A stretch of 64,000 nt of DNA from Struthio camelus (taxonomy: Eukaryota; Chordata; Aves; Struthioniformes; Struthionidae): contig NC_090954.1 in NCBI RefSeq assembly GCF_040807025.1, positions 14,401,501-14,465,500 on the forward strand. The letters are read 5' to 3'. The notes below the pieces were generated by a model. It worked only from the letters and a program-made list of their open reading frames with translations, made no database searches and was not told where the DNA came from. The position numbers were made by a program, and so were the translations under genes. Shown piece by piece: positions 35,961 through 47,321 of this stretch; within the stretch, counting starts at the first letter, position 1; each line of letters opens with the position of its first letter.

Positions 35961-36579
35961 TTGGTGGTGTTTTTTGTCAAAGTGTTTCCCCCTCATGCTT
36001 TTCCTGAGACCGTACGCAGACTGGCTATAATCTGGCTTTAGGCTGTGCTCTCAGACATAGAGTAGATGTTGAGATTGGGACCGTTTTTCGGAGGCTCCCT
36101 GCCTTGGAAGTGGAGAGCTTGGTGGAGCCAAGAAGGCACTAGGAAGAGCCACATCATCCTAGTGAGACGCTCGAGCTGAATTTGGGGAGGGCTAGTGTGA
36201 CATGCAGCCACCTGAACTGTCCCGAAGTGCTTTGCATAGGGTGTAAGGAAGCTTTAGCCAAAGGTGAGGACATTGGGGCTAAACTCATCTCTGCCACGGT
36301 TGTGCTGTTACAGGCTACCATTTGCTCTACAAGTGGCAGCGAGCATGCACAAGCCCCCAGACACGTCAGGAGATCCTGCCATGGCTACGCAATCAACCAC
36401 ATCAGCTCTGCAAGTGGCTTCACCCACCAAGAGCTATTCTTTATTCTCTTGCTGTCGCATTTTCCTGTCTGATCGCTTGTAAATCAAATTGCTGTGGTCT
36501 CTGAGAATAATGTTGCATGCCTCCGAAAGTTACTGTTTGCAGAGCGGCATCCTATTTTCCCCTCTGAATAATCATTTTT

Positions 36580-37030
36580 GTAATCTGAAACTAAACAAGA
36601 AAACCCCAACACCTAACATGGAAGAAAGGAAAATTATCGTGGAATAAATCTCCATTGACTCAGCTAAATTTCCCCATAAATATGTATTACTTCTGGAGCT
36701 TCCTGTGAAGGCAGCAATGAGGAGAATTACTCTGCTCAGTTTTTACCTACCGACCATAGCAAACATTTTCCTCAACATGCTATCGAAAGGTGTTGTAGAG
36801 CTGATGCATTCGCTGCTTTCTGTTTAATAGAGCAGATATTCAAATCAGGCAATGTCCCTTGTCACAAATATAATTTCATCCTTCTACAGCACTTGCCAGG
36901 CATCATTGCAGTGGCATCATTGTTAGATACTGTGCTTGGTTCATTACTTTAAAATATGTTAGCACTTTGTTCATAATAGGTTTGATGGCTTGGACAATAT
37001 AGGTGCTGAATTTTTAATGGTAGCAATAAG
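36580..37030. promoter_or_regulatory. AT-rich, enhancer-like block
   Basis: Complex AT-rich sequence with several TAAT/ATTA words (ggaaaattatcg, cattactttaaaatatg) and no repeats or frames. Weak candidate for a conserved noncoding element. Confidence 0.25.
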
Positions 37031-38454
37031 GTATTTATTTTATTTGTATTTGAAAAAGCAGCAGAAACCACAAATGCCTTTTGAGAAAGCTTGTTTCTGT
37101 GAGACTAAGTCCAATTTTGCAGCCTTGTCTGATGATGCCAGTACCCTTTCTTTGAGGTGGTACTGAAAATAAGCCGCAATTACTGCAGGTGATTTGTAAT
37201 TTGGGGGCAGTCTGCAAAGTACTTTTGGGGGCTCCAGCAGCAGGTTGTGAGTATTAACTGCATCGTCACAGCCCAGTGCAGAGCCTCTGGTCGGCACTGG
37301 AGGTCTCATCTGTACCCACAGGGAGAAAACCTTGTCGTTGCTTGGAACACCTTTAAATTGGTGTCAGAGATGGCACGCTGAGTCTTTAGAGGAGCTAAAA
37401 ACCTGTTACTGATGGCGTTATGGGAGGAAACCCTTTTTGACAGAGTACCTTGCTGGCCGTCACCTGCTTTGTGTGCCGTAGTCTGTGTTTTTAGCTAATT
37501 GCAACGATGCACAAGCTACTCCTTTCCCCAGAAACATGCTAAAAGGTTGTACGAAGTTCATAGATGTGTGCGCAGCGGGCAGGTCCCTGTGCAGGTGTTT
37601 GCATGTGAGCAGGAGAAAGCACAAGGGAGTGGGGAGGGAGGCTCTTCCCAGCCAGGAACCCGTAACGACATGGGGGAAAAAAGGTGAAATGTTGAGGGAG
37701 GAGCATTTGAGAGCATCTCCTCTGCAAAGCATAGCACAGATCTTATTTTTAAAGTCACAGACACAAAAATTCAGCTCTCTATGAAACTGAAAATTGTCTC
37801 ACAGCAAAATATGCTAATTTATGAGTCAGATTTCATTCATTGAGATGTGAACTAGAGTAATTTCTTCCTATTTTTGAATGCAAATTGCAATTCAGCCTTA
37901 ACTATGGCAGTATGCCCATAAGGCAGGGCTGAAGAAAGTCTATCAAATTTATTTTATTCTTGTTTTAAACTTAACAAAATCTTTTTTCAATAAGCCTCAT
38001 CTCATCCATCCCACAACAGGCTCTTCTACCGCATATTACATTTAGTTTTTGAATAGAGGGCTCAGCTCATGCAGTCAGTGTGACAATGTGCCGTAGGGCT
38101 GCAAGTCTCCCTCACCTGCCCTGTCTCAGACTGCGATGGCCAGGCTTGGCAGCAGCACTTCAGGCCTGGCTTTTAGAGCCTGATAAGGAACAGCCTCTGC
38201 AGCCTGCTAAAATACAGGCCTTGGCGGAGCAGATCCTTTCTGATCTATTGGGTAAGTCCCTATTGCTAGCAAAGGAGTTGGGGCAGGCATGCCTAATATA
38301 GCATTAACTTAACAACTAATTTCCCATGGACTAACTGGTCTGAATATCTGCCTGGCTCCTTGGGAGCATTTTGCAGCCCCTACGTTGCTGCAACCCGGAG
38401 GCTGGCGTTTCAGATGGTGAAAATGCTGTTTAGCTGGCTAAACCTTCCTTTTCT
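37031..38454. other. Noncoding, nothing recognised
   Basis: Frames of 60-99 codons overlap on both strands at 37460-37784 without recognisable content. Confidence 0.6.
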
Positions 38455-38590
38455 TTCCTGACGACCCACGCGCGAACGTGCCCGCGCGCCGTCCTTGGGT
38501 TCCTGCCTGCCGTGCCCCTCGCGGCCGCGCAGTCGGCAGGCACGCTGCCCCTGCAAAAGCTTCCCACTGGCAGCGGCAGCCACAGGCAGC
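38455..38590. promoter_or_regulatory. CpG-rich islet
   Basis: Contains cgcgcgaa-type and gcccgcgcgccg runs and gcggccgcgc (NotI-like GCGGCCGC at about 38521), flanked by AT-rich DNA. Two overlapping frames on opposite strands are not considered genes. Confidence 0.5.
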
Positions 38591-38868
38591 CCGACAGCTA
38601 GTCAAGACCAGAAAGGTCATAGTGTGCCTTAATTCCCTTCTTACTTTGTTGCTGGTGGGAACTAGCTCTATCTAACTTGTAGCAGTCTAATACTCACAGA
38701 GCAGGGACGTGGTTAGGCATAGTCAATATCTGACATATTTTTACTTTGATGTAAATGCTGTATATGTAGGAGAATTTGCTTCTATTTTGATTTGCAAGTT
38801 GAAGTAATGATTTTTTCCTGAAAAAATGAACTACCCCAATGCAGCATAGCTTCATGCTGTGATAGCCT

Positions 38869-39531
38869 CTAGGCTTCTCTTTGACCTGCTTCTGAAAATG
38901 CTGCGTAACCACCACCAGACCTGAACTTGTACTGAGCACCATAGGCACTGAAAGAAAGAGAAGAATGGGGAGAAGGAGAGAGAAAAAGACAGAAAGGATT
39001 GAAGTTTGCTTCCTCTTGTATATTTAATTGATTTCTAAAAACTGTTTTGATAACTTTTATCTGCTCACAATAGCATTGCCTGTGTATTTGTGTCATATTC
39101 TCTCTGAATGAGTCTAATGACTGCCTGAAATCACTGACTGAAAGCAATTGCTTGGACATCCCTCCGTATACTTTAAAGGGTGATAAAAGTCTGAGGTTTT
39201 GGTTATTGTTCAGGTCACATCTGGAATCGACTCCAGCCCCGTGTCTGGCATGGCGAGTCGATAGCCTCACTCGATATTCCGCTGGCATCTTTTGCTTTCC
39301 TCGGCTTACTCCTTCTGACCCGACGTTGCTGGGTGGTTTTGTAACAGGAGGGATTGCGTGCAAGAGGCAAAGTGCACTGTTTTGCGGTAGATAGTCGGTG
39401 TGAGGAAAAAAACTCCTTAAAGCTCCTGTTGTGACAGAGGTGGCAACAAAAGCAGAAGACTTGCTGGCGCAGAGGGGGTGGCTGTCCCTGTGACAGCAGA
39501 CGTTCGGACGCGATACCTGGCTGTCAAGCAA
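38869..39531 (-). CDS. Longest open frame in the window (220 codons), unrecognised
   Basis: The minus strand is open for 220 codons from an ATG complementary to 39529-39531 to a stop at 38869. I recognise no domain, signal peptide, transmembrane stretch or family. Composition is mixed: a Ser/Pro/Phe-rich segment near residues 185-200 comes from a purine-rich simple tract (38948-39000). An 80-codon frame overlaps on the + strand. For non-coding DNA of this length and composition, my rough expectation for a frame this long is around 0.1, so it is mildly unusual but not decisive. No supporting splice or promoter signals are evident. It may be a chance frame, part of a lineage-specific transcript, or a decayed insertion. 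Confidence 0.12.
   Translation of the reverse strand: MLDSQVSRPNVCCHRDSHPLCASKSSAFVATSVTTGALRSFFPHTDYLPQNSALCLLHAIPPVTKPPSNVGSEGVSRGKQKMPAEYRVRLSTRHARHGAGVDSRCDLNNNQNLRLLSPFKVYGGMSKQLLSVSDFRQSLDSFRENMTQIHRQCYCEQIKVIKTVFRNQLNIQEEANFNPFCLFLSPSPHSSLSFSAYGAQYKFRSGGGYAAFSEAGQREA
38948..39000. repeat. Purine-rich low-complexity tract
   Basis: Nearly pure A/G (gaaagaaagagaagaatggg and on). It explains the Ser/Phe/Pro-rich part of the 220-codon minus-strand frame. Confidence 0.8.
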
Positions 39532-39739
39532 TGGGCTTCACACTAATTTCCAAAGTGCTGTCAGCCTGCTTCAGGTCTTGAAGCTTCTCTGCCAAAGACG
39601 GCACGATGTTGTTGCTTGCCACTGCTGCTGCTGTCTGAGGTGATTTGTTCCCACCTACACTTTAGCATAATGGACACATAAACTACAGCATGGAGTAAAT
39701 AAAGCTTTTTTAATGCCCTCCACTCCCATTTCAAAATTC

Positions 39740-39997
39740 TCTCTCTCTTTTTTTTTTTTTAATCATGCAGAAAGGGTGAAAATACTGCTGATTGCACTTA
39801 ACAGGGAAACCGAAGCAGGTTTCCTCCTTGCAGAGGCCACCTGTGTTTTACAGTATGTCAGGCAGCAGGAGATTCGGAAATTTGTGTTAAACAATGTTAT
39901 GTCCCCTGCCATAGAAAGTCATCGCTACAACCTCCCGTTGTGTTGTGGGAAACTCTCACAGCCTGCCTTAGAAGGACTGTTCCTGCATAGTCTGTAG
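39740..39997 (+). other. Strong acceptor-like site followed by a 75-codon open frame
   Basis: A CT/T tract (39740-39762) and atcatgcag ending at 39771 form a textbook acceptor. The following frame is open to a tag stop at 39995-39997 and includes the hydrophobic-charged stretch VKILLIALNRETEAGF. No donor lies before the stop, so if real it would be a terminal exon. No domain recognised. Confidence 0.17.
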
Positions 39998-40289
39998 ATG
40001 CTTAGGGTAAGCAAACCTTACCAAGTTCATAAACTGAATTAAAGTCTGGTATTGGTAAATTATAAGAAAAACCCTCAACCTTAAAATCGCTTAGGGTAAA
40101 ACACCCCAATTAGTAGCTATCACCATCTAACAGGACAAGCCACCGCATGAGCTTAAGAATAAACCCAATGTGCACTGGTATGACTGACTGCAAGAAGGAA
40201 GGGGAAGACTAGGACAAAATAGGAAGAAGCTGTATTTAAAAGAAAGGCATCTTAACACGCAGTCTCACTCTTCATGTTTCAGTGCTCAA

Positions 40290-40660
40290 GTCACAGTGCA
40301 GCTTCCTGCTATTATTAGAGCAATTAAAACGCAGTTACTTTTTCATCTTTATTTCAGTTCTTGAATAATTGAAGGCACTTTACATCAAGGGTGACCCATA
40401 AATGAAGGCATTTTGCATGTGAAAAGCTGCAAAGGGTGGAAGACACTGGGATATCGGCAGTGAGCAGAGTGCAACTGAGATTGTTAATGCTACAGTAAGC
40501 TCCCTCCTTTGCGCAGCTCTACAGGCTCGTGGAAAGAGGCCAAATGCTGCATTTCTGTACTTTATCTTGATTAAACGGCTGTTTCAATTTGGTATTCATT
40601 CCTTTCATATTTGTAATTACTTAAAGATTTTCATTTTATAGTATTCACTTATTTAACTGC
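40290..40660. promoter_or_regulatory. AT-rich, enhancer-like block
   Basis: Includes ctattattagagcaattaaa, cttgaataattgaaggc, gattgttaatgc and ttgtaattac. No frame or repeat. Candidate conserved noncoding element by texture only. Confidence 0.3.
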
Positions 40661-43600
40661 TTGTTTCCTGCCAAGTCTAAAAAAAGAAAGGCTTTCCCCT
40701 CCCTTCTCCTTTTGGAGCTGTAATGAAGGCAAAAGAGTTTTAAACAAAATTACTTCTATATTTAAAGTCTCCTGATGTAAATCGCTGACTGCTTTAAATA
40801 GCCAGAGCTGGCAGATACTGCAAATAAGCATTAGAGTGAAAGATAACAAGCTGCTGAGAGAGACTGACAGCCGCTGCAAGCGTGGAGGCAAGCTGAGGTG
40901 GAAGGGAGGGGAGCAGTGGGCTGACCTGCAGGGATGCCTCCCCTGCCCAGGTCCTCCAGACGAATTTGGCTATTGCCACGATTCCTTTTCGGCTGTGGGC
41001 TGCCTGCCTGCTCATCAAGTGCGTGAGCGGCGCTGACGGGTTGGGAAAAGGCGAGCAGGGTCCCTTGGAGGTGCCGAGGCTAGGTCACTTCTCCGGAGAC
41101 TTAGGAATAAGAAAGCTTACACCACTGGGCTGCAGTGATTGCCACACTGCCAGCAGTGGAAAAAAACTTCCTTTTGGTTCCCCATTGCCTTGACTGAATA
41201 TCATTCACTTTGTATCTCAGCCAAGGTGATAGGAAGAGAATTACTTTCTAAATATGTTGGGAAGGAAGCATTTTAAGTTTTATTTTATGAGAAATCAACA
41301 TATTCTCAGCACTAGTTATCTTGATGAGACTCATCTACCAATGTATTTATTTTGATGTTGAGTCACATAGTTTAAAAAAACTGAGCGTCTCAAAAGTTAG
41401 AAATCATTGGTGGGAGCTAGTTTGGTGAGGAGATCAAAAGTGCCTGATAAATGCCTGTGGTATTGCCTGTTAACAAATGATGATCACCACGTTTGTGCCC
41501 TTAGCAAAACTAGGGAAATGCTTTGGGCTCTTCAGCCATGGAGGCATTGTAGCCATTTGAAAAATCAGTATCAAAGGCTTAAGTAGCAGCTGCATGTGGC
41601 AAGCCTTCATACCAACCATCTTAGCCAAGGTAAACTCAAGAGTCACCACTAGAATTGACTCCCGCATGCACAAATGCCATCTCCCGGCTCACATAGGACA
41701 TAGGTTTTGGATTACAGCCTAATAGCTGGGCCAAGAGCCATCTAGCTAGTCTTTCCCCTTCCAAGAATTGCTCCAAGCAGTAAACTGAGTTATTGTATTT
41801 TAGGGACAAGTGGGATTTGAGCAGCTGAAGGACTGTGTAACCAGGTTGTGAATCCAGTGCTAGACAAACCTGTTATGAAACACTTTTGCTTCTTTGCTCT
41901 CCAGTGTTAATTGGCTTTACCACATACCTTACAGAGGGCAAAGAGAAGGGCAAGAAGACTGGCCAAATACTGCACTTGCAGAAAATTAAATTGCTCCTAA
42001 AACTTGGCTGGCTGCAAAAACTTAGCAAAAGAAAAGGCAGCTGTGGCACAGCTCTGCTGTAGCCAAGCCACACATAGCGAAGGCTAAAGTCTCCTTTTGC
42101 TTGCGCTCATTTGCAGCACTGCAGAGAGGGCTTTGCTGGACAAATTCCTTGTATTTGTGGTTATGAGAGTCTAACAAGGTGTTGAGGAGATGACTAGCCA
42201 AAGGAAACTGATTTCTTGCTACATATGCTGTGTCAAAAATGAGAGGCATTAGTACAACAGAGAGTAAAGATGTGAGCCTGTGGGACATGTAAATTTAAAA
42301 CTGCATCTGGCCAGGAGACTGGATGCCTCAAGAGACTGATGATAGATTGTCAGGAGTTGGTCAATCTTTGGGATAAATCTAGCATAGGTAATAGGACTGT
42401 GTAACTGCAGAGACTGTGTGTTCTAGATTATGCTGACTACTGGAAATCTCTTTTTCTCTTTCTCTAAATACATATACCCAGTAGTTGTTACAAAGGACAA
42501 TGAGTGCAAGACTATAAGTTGTAAGGTTCCAGCTTCTTGCTTTTCTTAAGCGGTAGTGAAAACAATGACCAAATGAGGGAGAGCTACTAGGAGAGAAAAA
42601 CTAAAATCCACAGTAAAAGCAGTTCTGCTAAAAAAATGTTGGAGTCTAAGAGGGTCTTTAAAATTCCTGGATTTTTCTCTTTCAAAAAGCAGTAGTGCGT
42701 TTATGGCCTTGATAGTCTGCCTCTGAGATCTGGACAAGCGTTCCTATCCTTTATATGAATTTTCTTTAGCCTTATAAATCTCAGTGATACGAATCAATCA
42801 TTACCGAGCCTCTCTGCGAAAATCTCACGTCCTTTCCACAATGAGTTTCACCCATCATTCCTTTTCCTAATCAACAGAACAAAAACCAACTTCAATCTTC
42901 ATTCGTAATTGGTATAAAAAACAAGTCTGAGGTTTGAAAAGAAAGTTCTGTTCAAGTTTCCTTACCTCCTTTCTTTTGTCTTCTTTTTCTTTTTTTAAGT
43001 ATATCTCTTTCTGATTTCTGACTGGATTTGGTAATAAGAGGGCCAGGTTTGAAGGCACGAGGTCTCATGGTATTTCTCATGCATCTAGAAGCAGCAGCCT
43101 ATTTGCCTTTTGTCATGACCCAAAACCTCCTGAGGACGTGTGTGATCAGAAAGCCTTTCGAGAGTTACCGAGTCAGAAGAATTGAACTATCAAGCCAAAG
43201 CTTGACCGTTCATCTGAACGAGCTCTTCAGTGGCATAGTCACGCGCTAGACCAGACTTAGTCTCTTTAGCACTCTGTTTCATGTTGCTCTGCTCACTTCC
43301 AGTTTTTCTCCAGTTGTATAGTGTGCCACGAAGCCTGCTCACATCAGACCCCAGGGAATACATAGTCTAAAGTTTATATGACAGCTCAGAAAGTTTCATG
43401 GATATCACTAGTGAGAAGATCAAAGTTTAAAGGTGCTGGATTTCAGAGGTATTTGGCCTTAGGGGATTGACCCGTAGGATTTTCATGGCCTTTCCTGGTA
43501 TCATGAGAGGCATGAGCACTCGTACAGAGTATTTAAATGAGAGTGATTGCGAGGTCACTCGTAAGTATTAATGACTTTCCCAATCTTTCTGTAAAGTGCA

Positions 43601-44449
43601 GATTTGACTTTATTAACATTTTTGAGGAGGGGAGGAAAGTTAAAGAGTAGGGAAGGGAAAATACAGAGATTTGCATTTGCCTTAGCTACAGAGTGATCTG
43701 AGTCAAACTATCTCCAAGAAGAAAACGTCTCTTGTAACCATGCATGCTCAGAAAGAGAGACAATAGAAAAGGAGAAAGCATGAGGAAAGAGATACAGGAA
43801 TGTTGGCCGACTTAGGTGAAAATTAGAGCAGAGACGTGGGGAGGGCTCATACTCTAAAGGTGAGATCTAGGAGCTCTGATTTTTTCTGCATATTAGAATT
43901 AGGGCTAGCTGACTCCTTTATTTCATTTTAATAAAACCACCGGCAAAGGCAAGGATGTGCAGAATAGCCATGCCCATTACCATCATCAGAGACAATACCT
44001 TACTTTATTCACTGCCCCTTTTTTCTCCTCTACTTGGTTTTATAGTGAGACACAAAGCTCTTCCACGTCGCAAAGCCAAGGGTGACGTTTCCTTTCAGGC
44101 TCAGATGCCCTGGCCTAGCTGCACTGCAACTCAAATAAGTAGCCCCAGAAGGAGGATGGAAAATTATCTGCTAAGTCATTTGAGTTTTGTACAAGTGGTC
44201 CCTTCCCAGTTCACTCCACTGCTGAAGTTTTCCCTGAACACATATTCCTGCAGCTTGTAGATGATTCAACTTGCTTTCCCTTCTGCAATTTCTCCTGTCC
44301 TTCGGTTTGATCAGAGCTGTAAGTGGCATGGTATTCAGAGCTCAGAAGATATCTTTCTCTGAGATATGCTCTGAAAAATTAAAAGATTTGTCTTCCTCAT
44401 TTCTCTCCTTACCCTTCATCCCTGCCCCAGCACCTAAACATTAAGTAAG
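40661..44449. other. Noncoding, nothing recognised apart from a pyrimidine tract
   Basis: Mixed composition; a purine-rich stretch at 43745-43800. 41690-41870 has faint MIR-like phrases (tgtgaatccagtgctagac) too weak to call. Confidence 0.55.
42956..42996. repeat. Pyrimidine-rich low-complexity tract
   Basis: Nearly pure C/T ending in ttttttt before aagt; not followed by a plausible exon. Confidence 0.8.
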
Positions 44450-44910
44450 GCTTGGGCCTGATTTTGGGAGTTTCTGAATTTTTATTATCTTATGCAATTT
44501 TTTTCTAGAGAATGATTTCTGTGAAACACCTCAGGGTATCTGCTAACATAAACATTGCTCCAGTGGCACAGCCTGTTTGTTTACATCGATAGGAGGAAAA
44601 GAGCCCTTATTACGGAAATTTTGACTTTTTTTCCTCAAGCCTCTCCCTGGGAGCCAGCACGTAGGCAGTATTGATACCTGCTTCTTTAATTTAGGGCCAA
44701 TTTTCTATATAGATGGATGTGACGATGCATAAATAATACACCGCTTAGCTGCATGGGTTGTTTATTCCTGAATTCATTGGCATGCAAAGCACACAAGCAA
44801 ACTGAAAGCGTCTCTGGATGAGTATTGTCAGATAACTTGCCAGGTTGCTCCCTAGAGAAAATCATCAGGCATACAGAGCTGGAGTTTTTAAAGTCCTTTT
44901 ATTTTATCCT
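44450..44910. promoter_or_regulatory. AT-rich, enhancer-like block
   Basis: Contains a forkhead-like tgtttgtttac near 44577, a CUX/HNF6-like atcgat, tttaatttagg, and aataataca. High complexity and no simple repeats. Candidate conserved noncoding element. Confidence 0.35.
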
Positions 44911-45077
44911 TTCAGTGCACTCCATGCTGGTACAGCAAAGTTCAGGCTGAATCAGCACTCCCATTAAAATTCTTTATTTTTCAGGAATTTATAAGTTGTC
45001 TGTAAAAAGAATGAGAGCAGGACATGACTGTGCAAGATCTGAGCTCTAGAGGGGAAGCTGCACAATATAATAATTAA

Positions 45078-45099
45078 AAAACACACACACATACACAAA
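45078..45099. repeat. Short (CA)n microsatellite
   Basis: About seven ca dinucleotides with one interruption (acacacacacatacaca). Confidence 0.85.
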
Positions 45100-45174
45100 G
45101 GAATAACAAATGCTTTTTGAATAAAGCAAATAATTGTTCTCGGGGAGTGTCTGACTGCAGAATGTGGGCAGCTG

Positions 45175-45370
45175 AAAAATGGCACGGTTTGAACAGGAGC
45201 GTTGGTCCATCTGTGCAGAGCCGTCCGCCCGCCCGCCCGCCCCCTCGCAGTCCCCTGCCCCACGTACACCGCGTCAGCTGGAGCCCGCCCAGCGCGGGCC
45301 GAAGGAGCCCAGGGGAGGACGGGGTCCCCTGGCTTCTCACGGTTTTGGAGCTCCGAGGGGAAACAACTGC
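45175..45370. promoter_or_regulatory. CpG-rich islet with a CCGC microsatellite
   Basis: About 190 bases of CpG-dense DNA; I count about 12 CpG in 45221-45300. It contains a CCGC tetranucleotide repeat at 45224-45243. It splits two AT-rich enhancer-like blocks (44450-44910 and 45420-45610). Frames of 69-150 codons on both strands reflect low stop density. Confidence 0.5.
45224..45243. repeat. (CCGC)n microsatellite
   Basis: About four consecutive cgcc/ccgc units, the centre of the CpG islet. Confidence 0.9.
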
Positions 45371-45419
45371 CTGGATATCTGCTTCGCTGTGGAGCTTGTC
45401 TTGGTGCATAGTACATTCT

Positions 45420-45610
45420 ACTTAAATAGATTACGAAAGGCCCAATTCTCCCATTAATTGCAAAATTCTCAAGAACTTCATTATGAGCAGGCCTTAAATG
45501 TACACTTTAGAGCCTTAATCATCTGATGTGCCATATGCCATTCCCCAAATCTAATATTGTAAGCAAAATCCATGCCTAAGTGGCTTATGATGAACTCATT
45601 TCACAACTGA
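45420..45610. promoter_or_regulatory. AT-rich, enhancer-like block
   Basis: Contains cattaattgcaaaattctc, ttaatcatctgatg and ctaatattg. It may originally have been continuous with the block ending at 44910, with the CpG islet and CA-repeat region now between them. Confidence 0.3.
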
Positions 45611-46774
45611 TGCCAAATAATACTCAGTTCTTTCTTACTGCTGGGAAGTAACTTCTGCTTTTTTTTTCCTATGGAAATGCGTTATTAACTCTGCTGAAAT
45701 GAGGAGTGAACGGAACTGGATTTCGAAACATGTGCTGTAGGTCTGGATACTAAGTCCTGACCAGCACTTACTTGGAGCTCAGTCTAAAGCTGGTTTGTAA
45801 AATTACCATATATTAAATTTACGATAGGTTTATAGCAGTGTCTCTCTGGCTGTTTAACGCTTGGAAGGACTCTTAGCATCCAGATGCTGTTCAGATACGT
45901 GTAAAGAACGGCCCATCCTTTTGAAAGCTAAACGTAAGTGTAAAGGATTTTCCTCGGCTGAAGGTATGGTATTCGGTGTTAGTTGTTTCAGATTAGCAAA
46001 AGCTCTCCTCTACTTCCACCATCTAGTAATGACAAGGCAACACACTGCTGACTGGATTAGGGTTTTTTAAAAAATATTTGTTATTAAATTTTGCAAAAAT
46101 GCAAGCAGGGAAATATAAGCTTGAGAGGCTTAGCTGAAGCAAGCCTATTATCCAGAGACATTTATAGTGGTCTTGCATGTGTTAGTTGGAAAAAAAAGGA
46201 AAATAAAAGATATTTTGTTAAAGGAGACTTGTTTGGATTGTCTTCTGGAACTATATTTCTGGTTAGTAACTAACGGCAAGCCTAAGCTGTAATAATAACA
46301 TAAGCATGATAGTAAGATAATGAGTGAGGATGGATAGTTGATGTAAATTTAAATGAGCAGTTTGGTTGGCCTGTAAGAATAAGGTATCCTAGTTAATTGT
46401 GCAGTACGTACACCAAGTATAGTTTAGGAAATGCTTGGAAAAATGAATATGTGAAATAGGAGATATAAGATATAAGAGGTGTAAGGTTAAAAAGACAATA
46501 ATTTTTTGAATCTCCTTTCTTCTGCATGGTGGCTATCAACAACAAACAGTGCTGGTGCTCTCACCCTCAGAGTGGCAAGGAGGTTGTAATTTTGAAGATG
46601 AATAGTGGGTTTAAGCTGTTCAGTTCTGCGTCTTAATTTGAGGCAACTGAACTGATTAGTAGCAAAGATGTGCTAACATATGCGTCTTGTTTTCTGGTGA
46701 GTACTCATCTGGTGGGCTTGTAATATTTTTGGAGGAACTAGTCAATGGGAAGAATGGGAGTATCATCGGCTGCA

Positions 46775-46790
46775 TTTTTTTTTTTTTTTT
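46775..46790. repeat. T16 homopolymer
   Basis: Simple T tract. No TE recognised nearby. Confidence 0.95.
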
Positions 46791-47299
46791 AAGCCTACAA
46801 ATTCTATGTTTAAGTTAGACGACCAGGCTTTTAGGTTCCCTCCGTAGTCAGCAGAAAGAGATACGCTGCTTCTGTGTGTAATTCAGAGGATCCAAGCTAG
46901 CTTCTGCTGTGAATCAAGCTGTGGAGGAACTTCCTTTTAACCATTCATGAGACAGGGAGCCTAAGGACGCTAGGGGCAAGGGCAACCAAATTTAGGTGTC
47001 TAACATTAAGGGTGTGAATAATCCTCACAGTTAACAAATGTCTACTTGGCTCTACATATTACAGCTTGTGAAAAATGCTATTCTAGTTGCTCCTGCCTTT
47101 CCTCATCCTCCTTGTTTCGAAGCCCCTAATGAGATTAGTGGGAGGAAATTAAATAATTCCCCAGAACAGGCCAGGTTTTTCTACCCACCCCCAAGTCTCC
47201 CTGACAGGCAACTGTAGTCCTTTTGCTAATAGAGGGAGATGCTAGTTAGAGTTAACACATTCTCCATCAGACTCTGTACCTTCTGGCATACGCAGCTCC

Positions 47300-47321
47300 A
47301 AAAAAAAAAAAAAAAAAAAAA
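47300..47321. repeat. A22 homopolymer
   Basis: Simple A tract followed by gaaaggc. Confidence 0.95.

Noticed and set aside
41690..41880. Faint MIR-like or CR1-like phrases
   Set aside because: Matches shorter than about 15 bases each, no continuous alignment.
44964..45416. 150-codon and 111-codon minus-strand frames, with + strand frames of 69-102 codons
   Set aside because: All overlap the CpG islet where stop codons are rare; five mutually incompatible frames are open and none has a recognisable domain.
46950..47015. Resemblance to sauropsid 'ttaggcgcctaa' old repeats
   Set aside because: Only two short phrases match and their order could not be followed.
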